DNA of 6,789 bases from Desulfobacterales bacterium (GCA_030594505.1 JAUVFC010000097.1:1-6789); one strand, 5' to 3'; positions 1 through 6,784 are shown, counted from the first letter of the stretch. Numbers and translations are program-made. Notes: generated from the sequence alone by a model not told the origin.

Positions 1-474
1 ACGAACATAGATAGGTTCTATCGCATTCGGTTTATCTTCTTCGGGTTCTAATTTATCCGCAATTCCGGTCGGGATTTCTTTTACTGCGTCAGGCGGCCTG
101 CCTTCTTCCCCTATGACCTTGACCGGCTTACTTTCCGCCTCAACCGAAACTGATTTGCCTTCCTCGGGTTTTATCTCTTCCACGGCGCCAACCGGTTTCA
201 CTTCTTCGGGTTCTAATTTATCCGCAATTCCGGTCGGGATTTCTTTTACTGCTTCAGGCGGCCTGCCTTCTTCCCCTATGACCTTGACCGGCTTACTTTC
301 CGCCTCAACCGAAACTGATTCTGTCGCGGGCTTAGTTTCTCCTGCGGACCCGTCCGCTGCGGTATCCGCAATAACATCCAACTGTGGCACATCGGCAGCA
401 ATACTTACGCTATTAATAACTACTGCTGCAAGGACAATACACCACGCCTTAGAATACCATCTCAACAAATTCAA
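1..474 (-). CDS. Exported acidic tandem-repeat protein, N-terminal part (runs off the left edge)
   Basis: I do not recognise the family. Reading the minus strand from a TTG at 474-472 gives 158 open codons to the window edge, so the C-terminus is missing. Residues 1-27 form a signal peptide: an Arg/Lys-containing start, the hydrophobic run CIVLAAVVI, then SIAAD with likely signal peptidase I cleavage near A26/A27. There is no lipobox. The mature part is rich in Glu, Pro, Lys and Val and looks disordered or extended. It carries two almost identical units, residues 53-91 and 108-146 (from SVSVEAESKP to KLEPEE), with a period of 55 residues and only E74 versus D129 differing. The start is fixed by a GGGAGG ribosome site 8 bases upstream; the only nearby ATG (460-458) is out of frame and hits a stop after three codons. 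It lies 22 bases after the large lipoprotein gene, so it is probably translated from the same mRNA. A periplasm-spanning linker or envelope-associated spacer is possible, but function is unknown. Confidence 0.8.
   Translation of the reverse strand, partial: MNLLRWYSKAWCIVLAAVVINSVSIAADVPQLDVIADTAADGSAGETKPATESVSVEAESKPVKVIGEEGRPPEAVKEIPTGIADKLEPEEVKPVGAVEEIKPEEGKSVSVEAESKPVKVIGEEGRPPDAVKEIPTGIADKLEPEEDKPNAIEPIYVR
36..320 (-). repeat. Two-copy direct repeat, 165-bp period, inside the exported protein gene
   Basis: The stretch 320-201 (minus strand) recurs at 155-36. The 120 bases match at all but one position, the third base of a codon giving Glu in one copy and Asp in the other. The intervening bases 200-156 are the non-conserved remainder of a 165-base unit, and after each copy the sequence (VKPVGAVEE versus DKPNAIEPI) is only loosely similar. 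The period is a whole number of codons, so copy-number change keeps the frame. Near-identity at silent positions indicates a recent duplication or ongoing homogenisation. Confidence 0.93.
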
Positions 475-482
475 ACCACTAA

Positions 483-488
483 CCTCCC
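483..488 (-). promoter_or_regulatory. Ribosome binding site that fixes a TTG start
   Basis: GGGAGG on the minus strand ends 8 bases before the TTG at 474. It lies in the 22-base gap after the TAG stop of the upstream lipoprotein gene. It is the main evidence that the leftmost gene starts at TTG with a complete signal peptide, and it supports translation as part of the same transcript. Confidence 0.75.
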
Positions 489-496
489 TCAAACCG

Positions 497-3082
497 CTAT
501 CTCAGTTCCTCTAGATCCTCAAGCTGCGCCTGATACTGTTCCGCTACATCACGGATTCGTGCGAAATTGCTGTTGACCTCAAGCTTTTTAGGGAAAAAAT
601 CAAAGTAATCTCTCCATGCAAGCTCGGCCTTGCCAAAGATCGATCTTTTTTTAGTTATTAGATAAAGTTTGTGGTATGAGATGGCCAGGTAATAATAAGT
701 GTCATGCACTGCCTCATCATAGTGAAGCACTGGAAAAAAGCGTATATTCTGCTTTGCTGTCTCGAGATTCGGTATCGCCTTTGCAAAATTTTGAACAGCG
801 GTTTTCCTGTCCTTGTGTACGAGTCTATCTCCTTTTTCATAATAGGCATGCCCCAGATTGGTATATGTCACCGCAAATTGTTTATAAATGAGTTGCTCGT
901 TCTCGGGGAGAGAAAGCACATTCTCAAACTCCCGGATGGCAGCGTCATAATTATTCTTCTCATCCATATACAAACTTGCCAGTTTGCAGCGGATAATTGA
1001 ATAATCGGGATGCTTTCTTATCGCACTGCTGTAAGCCTGGATGGCAGCATCAATATTCCTTTCTTCTTCAGCCCTATCCCCGATCTTAAGATAGTCCTTG
1101 AAAAAGACTATCTTTTTTGCCCCGGTCCGATCTTCTACTCTTTTATTGAACTCCATCACTTCTTCCCAGTCGCGGTAGTCACCCCCTACCGAGAGTACTA
1201 GACTATGGGACCCAAAATTTACTAACTTGCCTTCTCGAATAGGAGTTTTACCGATCTTGAAGCCGTCAATAAAGACTTCGGCCTGGGACGGTTGAGAATC
1301 CACCTTGAACAGGGAGTTGTTAGCATTAAGAATAAATTCCCTGACATCCTTGTCCTCGTCTACCCTTACTTCTGCAGACACTCGCTGATAGCCATGCCGG
1401 TAGAGTATAAGATCGTAAGTCTTGCCCAGACATATCGGTATCTTTGCATTACCACGCGAACCAGTGGTTCCGAGCCATATATTATCGATATAGACATTTA
1501 CTCCGCGCAACGCGGTCACATCAGGCGGCACACCGCCCTTAGCCGAGAGAATAAAAGAATTCTTGGCGGCCTTCATTTCCTCTTCACTATACATCCGCCG
1601 AACTACCTTGTCACCTATCTTGACACTCTTCCCCTTTGTTATGGTATTGATCTCGGCCCATGATTCTGCTGCCTTAGCTTTTTTTACTTTGAGCGTGCCG
1701 ATATCACGGTAGCCTTTTATCTTGCCGGACTTATACATGGTAGGGGTCAAGATGGAGAACCCCATACCACTTCCTATTTTATAGCCATCTTTCCCAAGAT
1801 TAATCTTGTGGCGGTCGCCCTTGATAGAGACAATCGTACCTTCGAAGGGGAAGCGATCTATAATATTCCTCGCTATCTGTCTTGCGGTTTTCTTAATATC
1901 CTTTTCAGTTCTGGCTGTGTTTATCTGACTCAGGACTAACTTTCCGCCGGATATATACACTTTGGTCTCAATTGTCATTTCATTCTGCTCTTTTGCCACA
2001 CTGCCTAAAATGATCATATCAACTGTTCTGAGAAGCCGCGTTTCTTGCCAGCCTTTTGTCGTAATCCTCTTCATGTCAAGCTTGGCGGCCTTTATCTTTT
2101 TTCGAAGCGTTGTATTCGGTACCACGCGAAAGCTTAAGTAACCATGTAGATTATTGCCCACCCCGTCTTCAATACTGCTTAGGGTAGCCGTCAGGTCTTC
2201 ATCCGGTGTATTGCTCACATACCCGTATATGCCTACCCTGATCGGCTTTGGTCTGGCAGGATAGAAAAACCGTTTGATGGTCTGCTTGCCGTCTAAGACG
2301 ATCTTCTTCTCCCACTTCGCAGGAATATAGTTCGACGCATAGAGTGTGAGTCGAACCTTTTTGCCCGGTTTACCTTGATATACATAGGTATAAACTCCCT
2401 TGGCATTAGTCTTACCCACCTTTTTCTTGTTTATTTTTACCACGACATCTTTGACTCTTTTTTCTAAGCCATATTCATCAGTAAGCGCTACAATAGTGAC
2501 TACTGCCTCTTCGCAAAGAGAGGCTTCCACTATCTGGCCGGGCTCCCACTTGGCAGTCTTCCGCCATGTCGAATATCCTCTCTTTGTTACGGTAACGCGT
2601 AGGCCTTTCTTGGGCAGGGCGCTATAATCATACACAAACTCTCCCTTTTCGTCCGTCCTCCCCGCCGTTTTACGGCCGACCCGGACGGTAGCTCCCTCAA
2701 GAGGCTTCCCCTTTTCCGTAATAACGAGTGTAAAATACTTCGTGGCCTTGAAATCAACCTTGAACAAATACTTATCCATGTCCACGCCCTTTGGAGGTTT
2801 CTTCATCACGAACGAATCCTCCCAGGGTTCGATTCGGTATCCCGGAGCCTCCTTAATTACAGACACGAGAACTTCTACCCCGGACTTTCTCTTGATCACC
2901 TTTGAAAAGTATCCACTGTCATCCGTGACCCCTTCTTCAATTCCATCTACCAGAACCTTCGCATCAGCCGCCGGCTGATTATCCAGGCGGGCCTGCACCT
3001 CGATTTCAAGCTTGTTCGCGCAGGCGAAGAGCATAATCGATGACAATAAAATAACGACTAATTGTACCGTTTGCTTGACCAT
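497..3082 (-). CDS. Large multidomain lipoprotein: carboxypeptidase-regulatory-like, CsgG/TolB-N/FlgT-like, PEGA and TPR segments
   Basis: Product of 861 residues. The signal peptide ends in the lipobox L-F-A-C with acylated C21; Ala at +2 (no Asp) suggests outer-membrane sorting. Three beta-sandwich segments resembling carboxypeptidase regulatory-like domains follow, at about 24-90, 114-190 and 193-270, each with a 'TDDSGYF/TDEKGEF/TNAKGVY' turn. Residues 280-410 look like a TolB-N/CsgG/FlgT fold (VGIYGY start, VDMIILGSV strand, IARNIIDRFP helix). Residues 414-490 resemble a FlgT C-terminal domain (GTIVSIKGDRHKINLG, then GYKIGSG). Two PEGA-like domains lie at about 519-590 and 591-660 (AEVFIDGFKIGKTPI). 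TPR-like helices run from about 664 to 825, with polar C-terminal helices after. ATG is preceded by AGGAGG at an 8-base spacing. The protein is probably periplasm-facing and anchored by lipid, a scaffold for other envelope proteins. Domain calls are from pattern reading; no enzyme motif is visible. The exported repeat protein starts 22 bases downstream. Confidence 0.9.
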   Translation of the reverse strand: MVKQTVQLVVILLSSIMLFACANKLEIEVQARLDNQPAADAKVLVDGIEEGVTDDSGYFSKVIKRKSGVEVLVSVIKEAPGYRIEPWEDSFVMKKPPKGVDMDKYLFKVDFKATKYFTLVITEKGKPLEGATVRVGRKTAGRTDEKGEFVYDYSALPKKGLRVTVTKRGYSTWRKTAKWEPGQIVEASLCEEAVVTIVALTDEYGLEKRVKDVVVKINKKKVGKTNAKGVYTYVYQGKPGKKVRLTLYASNYIPAKWEKKIVLDGKQTIKRFFYPARPKPIRVGIYGYVSNTPDEDLTATLSSIEDGVGNNLHGYLSFRVVPNTTLRKKIKAAKLDMKRITTKGWQETRLLRTVDMIILGSVAKEQNEMTIETKVYISGGKLVLSQINTARTEKDIKKTARQIARNIIDRFPFEGTIVSIKGDRHKINLGKDGYKIGSGMGFSILTPTMYKSGKIKGYRDIGTLKVKKAKAAESWAEINTITKGKSVKIGDKVVRRMYSEEEMKAAKNSFILSAKGGVPPDVTALRGVNVYIDNIWLGTTGSRGNAKIPICLGKTYDLILYRHGYQRVSAEVRVDEDKDVREFILNANNSLFKVDSQPSQAEVFIDGFKIGKTPIREGKLVNFGSHSLVLSVGGDYRDWEEVMEFNKRVEDRTGAKKIVFFKDYLKIGDRAEEERNIDAAIQAYSSAIRKHPDYSIIRCKLASLYMDEKNNYDAAIREFENVLSLPENEQLIYKQFAVTYTNLGHAYYEKGDRLVHKDRKTAVQNFAKAIPNLETAKQNIRFFPVLHYDEAVHDTYYYLAISYHKLYLITKKRSIFGKAELAWRDYFDFFPKKLEVNSNFARIRDVAEQYQAQLEDLEELR

Positions 3083-3116
3083 GGTATACGCCTCCTAAAA
3101 AAATAACATATCTGAC

Positions 3117-3139
3117 TTTTGGGACTATCATGCCCAAAA
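3117..3139. repeat. Short inverted repeat in the spacer upstream of the large lipoprotein gene
   Basis: TTTTGGG (3117-3123) and CCCAAAA (3133-3139) are perfect 7-base arms around a 9-base loop, 35 bases upstream of the ATG at 3082. The stem has only three G-C pairs and is not followed by a proper T-run, so it is a poor terminator. It could be a regulator binding site or chance. The rest of the 140-base spacer shows no convincing -35/-10 pair, so read-through from the small lipoprotein gene is equally possible. Confidence 0.3.
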
Positions 3140-3222
3140 CAAGCACATCCTCATGCCTGGCTCTGCCTTTTACTACTACATCCCCAAAAATATCCACATA
3201 CGATATCTTGAATACACGCCGT

Positions 3223-3672
3223 CTACATCATTGGGGGTTGTATATTTACTTCTCCGGGGTTTATGATCTTATCCTCGTCGGATTTGGCACCCCCGATAGA
3301 CTTGCGTTTGCCTTCCTGAATTTTCTGGAGCGTGAGATGCAACTCCTGATGTGTGAAATATCCCATTTCCAAAGTCCGCGTCACCGTAGCATAGCCGATC
3401 CTGCTAGCCTCCACCTTATGCGTCCCTTTCGTTAACGCTTTCTTCCCTGACTCAAATTTGCCATCTTTATCTACAATTGCTGAATGAGACGCCTTTTCCA
3501 AACTGGCGGTGGTGTTGATCATATTCACTACCACACCTTCCGGGCTTTCGCCGACGATAGGGATCATATCGGCGTCCACGAACTGAAGCGTGCCATATAT
3601 CCTAGGCGAACAGGCCGTAAGAAGTAATACGAAAATGGCAAGCACGAATAAGAGGCTTGTTTTAGAATTCAT
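3223..3672 (-). CDS. Small lipoprotein with a carboxypeptidase-regulatory-like beta-sandwich domain
   Basis: Product of 149 residues with no family I can name. A short N-terminus with Lys4 and the hydrophobic run LLFVLAIFVLLL lead to the lipobox L18-T19-A20-C21; Ser at +2 predicts outer-membrane sorting. Residues 25-117 look like a single beta-sandwich domain: a GTLQFVDAD first strand, a GVVVNMIN strand, the turn IVDKDGKFES, then KGTHKVEASRIGYATVTRTLEM, which resembles the 'GxxxVxVSxxGY' strand of carboxypeptidase regulatory-like and PEGA-type domains. The last 30 residues are polar, basic then Pro-rich, and probably unstructured. The same domain style occurs three times in the N-terminal third of the large lipoprotein encoded 140 bases downstream, suggesting related roles. 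ATG at 3672 has a G-rich Shine-Dalgarno-like stretch (GGGGGA) about 8 bases upstream. It has no catalytic motif; a structural or adaptor role is the modest inference. Confidence 0.85.
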   Translation of the reverse strand: MNSKTSLLFVLAIFVLLLTACSPRIYGTLQFVDADMIPIVGESPEGVVVNMINTTASLEKASHSAIVDKDGKFESGKKALTKGTHKVEASRIGYATVTRTLEMGYFTHQELHLTLQKIQEGKRKSIGGAKSDEDKIINPGEVNIQPPMM

Positions 3673-3697
3673 AGCTCTTTCCCCCTATGGTTCTTAA

Positions 3698-3703
3698 GTT
3701 ATA
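3698..3703 (-). promoter_or_regulatory. Possible -10 box for the small lipoprotein gene
   Basis: TATAAC on the minus strand lies 25 bases before the ATG at 3672, which would give a leader of roughly 20 bases. No good TTGACA-like -35 is found at 17-18 bases upstream; the best match is TTATTC. A promoter here would need an activator or another sigma factor. This is weak pattern evidence. Confidence 0.25.
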
Positions 3704-3720
3704 AGATAGAATGATATCCC

Positions 3721-3742
3721 TGAATAAACCGTGAATAAACCG
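3721..3742. repeat. 11-bp tandem direct repeat upstream of the small lipoprotein gene
   Basis: The 11-mer TGAATAAACCG occurs twice without a gap at 3721-3731 and 3732-3742, and the next base again matches. If the -10 box at 3703-3698 is real, the repeats fall about 30-50 bases before the transcription start, on the same face of the helix at one turn spacing. That placement suits an activator binding site, but two copies could also be simple slippage. Confidence 0.45.
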
Positions 3743-3848
3743 TATTTTGTGACCGTTTGTCTCAAAATATACTCTATCCTATCGACCATTTCACTATTTT
3801 GTTTAGATAAAAATAATGATGATCTCGTAAAAAGTCCAACTTTCTGTC

Positions 3849-3899
3849 ACTCCCGCGTAGGCGGGAGTCCAGAACAGGCGGATATTACTGGATTCCCGC
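3849..3899. repeat. dRS3/REP-like GC-rich palindromic element overlapping the helicase stop
   Basis: ACTCCCGC (3849-3856) and GCGGGAGT (3861-3868) form a perfect 8-bp stem with loop GTAG. A second, overlapping pairing joins 3861-3872 with 3888-3899 (12 bases, one mismatch), ending in CTGGATTCCCGC. The core matches the pattern ATTCCC-N8-GGGAAT of neisserial dRS3 repeats, with T-to-C and matching A-to-G changes that keep pairing. Similar 'CCCGCNNNNGCGGG...TCCAG' repeats are scattered in many bacterial genomes. The left hairpin follows the helicase stop and could slow transcription, but the nearest T-run (T5 at 3833-3829) is about 15 bases past its base, so it is not a standard terminator. The stop codon of the helicase (3887-3885) lies inside the element. 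Confidence 0.7.
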
Positions 3900-6605
3900 A
3901 ACAGGCTCTCTTAAAATTATATCGACTGCCTCGCGGGCTGTCCTGCCAATCTCCGGATACACCTCCCGCAAAGATGCTATCTGCCGCAAATTGTCCGCTG
4001 TCCGGAACACCAGCATGGCAAGGTCTCCATCTGTTACCCCAAAAAGCTCCAACACCTTTTCCCACGGCATCCCGCTCGCCCAGAAGTATATGGTGCCGGC
4101 TGCCCAGAGGGAGATCGCTCTTACTGTAAAGCCGCGGACCTTTTTCCGTTCTACCAGAGGAGTGAGGGCCTCAACCATTTGATAAAAAGCCCGGGCCACG
4201 TTATCAGGGACAACGGATTTCTCGACCTGCATTTCTATCTCTCGATCGTAAACAAAAGGAGCTACCAGTGCAGCAAGGAGTGCCGGATCTGTCTCCTGGA
4301 AAACACCGAGCCGCAACCCTTCGGCTATCATCAACGGCTGATCCAGCCTCAACTGCGAGGCCCACATGCCATCTTCGGCAAGCTGGTCGCTGCTGTCGAC
4401 AAAACCCTCTTTTTTCAAAAATTCAAGATGTCTTTGGAAATCGTTCCACAACCTCATGCGCACAGCGTTTATGGAATCGGACATATACAGAATATCATCG
4501 ATAAGCTTCGCGCTATAGCCCTTCCCCCTCTTATGGCACACTTTGAAATGCGGGCACCGGTTGCAGGGCATCGCGGCCAACTCGTCTTCAAGGCAGGACA
4601 CGCGATCGTGCGAGGGTTCCAACTTTAAACGCTCTTTCTCGCCCAATTTGATATCTTTTAAAAAATGAAGATCCTCTCCTTTGCTATGCTCAAAAGACAC
4701 CCGGCCGCACAATTCATACGGATCGCCCGATTCAGGCAACGGCAAAATCTTATCAAAGATCCTCCCAACCTTTTCCGGTAAAATTTTTCTTAATTTGGGC
4801 CGTCTGCGGGAGCCGCTCCTGATGAGGCAGCATAAGTATCCTCCCTCTTCCTTTGCCGGGAGTCTGATTACACAGTACATACGGTTCTTCTTATCAAGAA
4901 ATAATCTTCCGGGAATCAGGGCCGCCTCCTTGGCTAATCGTGCCTGTATGTGCCTCACCTGTCTCTTCAGACCCCGCAATTCCGTGTGCAAGGCTCTCCT
5001 TTTCCTGATTAAATCGACCCCCTCTGACGGACCGCTGCATATCCTTTCTTGCAAAAATTCGGCCAGTTCTTCCAATGCCGTATGAAATCGTTTCTCAATC
5101 CCCTTCTGCTGCCTTTCGATGTTAAGGTACGTGGCAAAAGACTTCTCAAAGACTCCCTTCACCTCCTCAGGTGTATGTGACAAGAGAAGATTGAGGACCA
5201 TGGAAAAATTAACGGTAATCTGGCTGAAAATCGGCTCCGGGGGAGCTCCGAGGAGCTTGTTTACCAGACGAATATCCATAAACTTGCCCGGCGCCGCAAG
5301 CGCAAAACCGATATTGTCCATCCCCCTCCGCCCGGCACGGCCGGTCATCTGGTGAAACTCAGTAGCATCCAAAGGCACAAATTCGTGGCCGTTGAACCGG
5401 TCTGAATTGAAAAATACTACGGTACGCGCCGGAAAATTAACTCCCGCCGCCACCGTAGAGGTTGCAAATACCGCACCAAGAAGACCCTCGGTCATAAGTT
5501 TTTCCACAAAGAGTTTCCATCCGGGGAGCTGTCCGCCGTGATGCGCAGCCACCCTCGCCTCCCTGATGCATGAAAGCTGCTTGTGGTTTCTCAGGTACGG
5601 ATATTTAGCTAAAAGTTCCTCCATTCTATGCTCCAACCGTGCATCAAGGTCCGGAAAACTTTCGGCATGTCCGCAAAGATCCAATGCGGCATTACAGTCT
5701 GCTCTTGACTTCAGGAAAAAAATAGCAGGAAGTAGATTATATTTCCTCAGCACATGCATGATGTTGCCGAACGGCGGAAGCATGTGAGGGGGAGAAAGAA
5801 GCGGAGGGTTTTCGCTGCTCAGATATCTTTCAACCTTTCTGTCGATCCCTTTTCGTCCGGCAAGGGGGAGAAGTTCGCCGGAGGGGTGGAGAAACAGGGA
5901 ATAGAGGGGCACCGGTCTTCTCTCTTCGTCCACCACTATACACTTTTTATGTCGTATCGATTCAAGCCAGTCGGCAATCTGATCCGCATTCGATATAGTA
6001 GCAGAGAGCATCAACAGGTTGAGTCGCCGCGGAAGATAGATCATGACCTCTTCCCAGACCACACCGCGATCCGGGTCGCCTAAAAAGTGGGCTTCGTCAA
6101 GCACAATCAGGTCTGCCGGGAAATCTACACCTTCACGCATTACATCATAGAGATGGTTCCGCAAGATCTCCGTGGTTCCCACAATAATCGGGGCATCCGC
6201 GTTCTCTTTTCTGTCGCCCGTCAGTATTCCGACATTCTCCGCGTCAAAACGTGCCTTGAATTCCGTATATTTCGAATTTGTAAGGGCCTTTAACGGGGAG
6301 GCATACCACACCCTCCTCCCCTGAGCATGAAGCGGCTCTATCGCCTGCTCCGCAATCCACGTCTTCCCCGAACCGGTAGGTGCCGTAACCAGACAATCGG
6401 TCTTCTGTATAGCCGCAAGGGCTTCAAGTTGAAAAGGATCCGGTTTAATCGGCTTTTTCTCGGGCACCCCGATCTTTGCGAAGATACTCTTCAGCCGGCT
6501 GTCCGCTTTTGGGCTAAGCCTGGAATTTACGTTCATTGGAGTTCTGCGGCGTCTATAGGAAGGCTTGGATCGCCGGCTATTCTTTTTATAGTTATATCGT
6601 GCCAA
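3885..6605 (-). CDS. Ski2/Mtr4-type DExH-box RNA helicase with C-terminal DSHCT-like domain
   Basis: Product of 906 residues and complete. It is an ATP-dependent superfamily 2 helicase; family members (Mtr4, Ski2, mycobacterial HelY) unwind RNA 3'-5' for processing or decay. Visible motifs are the Q-like PDPFQLEAL (55-63), Walker A APTGSGKT (75-82), Ia SPLKALTNSK, TGDR/GTTEILRN, DEAH (170-173), SAT (201-203), IV IFFLKSRAD, V ATSTVAAGVNFPART (381-395) and VI HQMTGRAGRRG (418-428). Next come a winged-helix-like stretch (465-495, NFSMVLNLLL), a helical arm (500-560), a possible KOW-like beta segment (565-625), a Cys cluster (C671, C681, C684, C690) and a DSHCT-like tail (about 700-895). The N-terminus is very basic (KKNSRRSKPSYRRRR) and may bind nucleic acid. 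TTG at 6605 is chosen for its AAGGA site; the ATG at codon 24 lacks one. The gene is not obviously linked to the envelope genes downstream. HelY would be a plausible name but orthology is not shown. Confidence 0.95.
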   Translation of the reverse strand: MARYNYKKNSRRSKPSYRRRRTPMNVNSRLSPKADSRLKSIFAKIGVPEKKPIKPDPFQLEALAAIQKTDCLVTAPTGSGKTWIAEQAIEPLHAQGRRVWYASPLKALTNSKYTEFKARFDAENVGILTGDRKENADAPIIVGTTEILRNHLYDVMREGVDFPADLIVLDEAHFLGDPDRGVVWEEVMIYLPRRLNLLMLSATISNADQIADWLESIRHKKCIVVDEERRPVPLYSLFLHPSGELLPLAGRKGIDRKVERYLSSENPPLLSPPHMLPPFGNIMHVLRKYNLLPAIFFLKSRADCNAALDLCGHAESFPDLDARLEHRMEELLAKYPYLRNHKQLSCIREARVAAHHGGQLPGWKLFVEKLMTEGLLGAVFATSTVAAGVNFPARTVVFFNSDRFNGHEFVPLDATEFHQMTGRAGRRGMDNIGFALAAPGKFMDIRLVNKLLGAPPEPIFSQITVNFSMVLNLLLSHTPEEVKGVFEKSFATYLNIERQQKGIEKRFHTALEELAEFLQERICSGPSEGVDLIRKRRALHTELRGLKRQVRHIQARLAKEAALIPGRLFLDKKNRMYCVIRLPAKEEGGYLCCLIRSGSRRRPKLRKILPEKVGRIFDKILPLPESGDPYELCGRVSFEHSKGEDLHFLKDIKLGEKERLKLEPSHDRVSCLEDELAAMPCNRCPHFKVCHKRGKGYSAKLIDDILYMSDSINAVRMRLWNDFQRHLEFLKKEGFVDSSDQLAEDGMWASQLRLDQPLMIAEGLRLGVFQETDPALLAALVAPFVYDREIEMQVEKSVVPDNVARAFYQMVEALTPLVERKKVRGFTVRAISLWAAGTIYFWASGMPWEKVLELFGVTDGDLAMLVFRTADNLRQIASLREVYPEIGRTAREAVDIILREPVAGIQ

Positions 6606-6614
6606 GGTTCTTTA

Positions 6615-6619
6615 TCCTT
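6615..6619 (-). promoter_or_regulatory. Ribosome binding site supporting the TTG start of the helicase
   Basis: AAGGA on the minus strand ends 9 bases before TTG at 6605. The alternative ATG at 6536 (residue 24) has no purine-rich site in the preceding 20 bases. The first 23 residues, mostly Arg, Lys and Ser, are therefore likely to be translated. Confidence 0.6.
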
Positions 6620-6648
6620 CTGAAAAATCTCTTTATCTCTTTTAATTA

Positions 6649-6654
6649 ATTATG
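6649..6654 (-). promoter_or_regulatory. Possible -10 box of the helicase gene
   Basis: CATAAT on the minus strand lies 43 bases before the TTG start in an A+T-rich stretch with TTAATTAA next to it. The hexamer 17 bases upstream is TTCCCT, a poor -35. A promoter somewhere in 6630-6700 is likely because nothing upstream in the window reads into the helicase, but the exact boxes are uncertain. Confidence 0.25.
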
Positions 6655-6739
6655 ATACATATTTTGCAAATAGGGAATGGTGTCTTGTAATATTTTTTGA
6701 ATTTAAGCGGTGGAATAGAGGGCATGACACACCCATGAA

Positions 6740-6784
6740 TCCCCTCTTATTAGAGGGGACTTAAAATTTCCCTCTCGAGAGGGG
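6740..6784. repeat. Paired GC-rich palindromes at the right edge, probably an interspersed repeat
   Basis: TCCCCTCT (6740-6747) pairs perfectly with AGAGGGGA (6752-6759) around loop TATT. After the A+T-rich linker 6760-6769, the 14-base palindrome CCCTCTCGAGAGGG lies at 6770-6783. The arms of both are near copies (CCCTCT and AGAGGGG each occur twice), so the two hairpins can also pair with each other. The layout resembles a small non-coding interspersed element or part of a MITE rather than a coding sequence. Either hairpin could also end transcription entering from the right, although T-runs are short. The element may continue past the window. Confidence 0.55.

Noticed and set aside
36..320. 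CRISPR-like direct repeats
   Set aside because: There are only two long copies within an open reading frame, with codon-sized period and no spacers of uniform size.
113..514. Plus-strand 133-codon open frame with Ser/Thr/Pro-rich repeats
   Set aside because: It is the antisense of the exported repeat gene. The minus strand gives a signal peptide, a good ribosome site and operon spacing, and the plus frame has no ribosome site and no signal peptide.
3006..3197. Minus-strand 63-codon open frame across the spacer before the large lipoprotein gene
   Set aside because: It overlaps the lipoprotein start in another frame, has no clear ribosome site and no recognisable features.
3829..3868. Rho-independent terminator after the helicase
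   Set aside because: The hairpin is strong, but the T5 run begins about 15 bases beyond the stem, so the canonical stem-plus-T-tract is absent. It is listed as a repeat instead.
3731..4129. Plus-strand 132-codon open frame over the palindromic element and the end of the helicase gene
   Set aside because: It is mostly antisense to the helicase coding region and has no ribosome site; its composition is that of a shadow frame.
4179..4628. Plus-strand 149-codon open frame inside the helicase
   Set aside because: It is fully antisense to the conserved Cys cluster and DSHCT-like region of the helicase, with no independent evidence.
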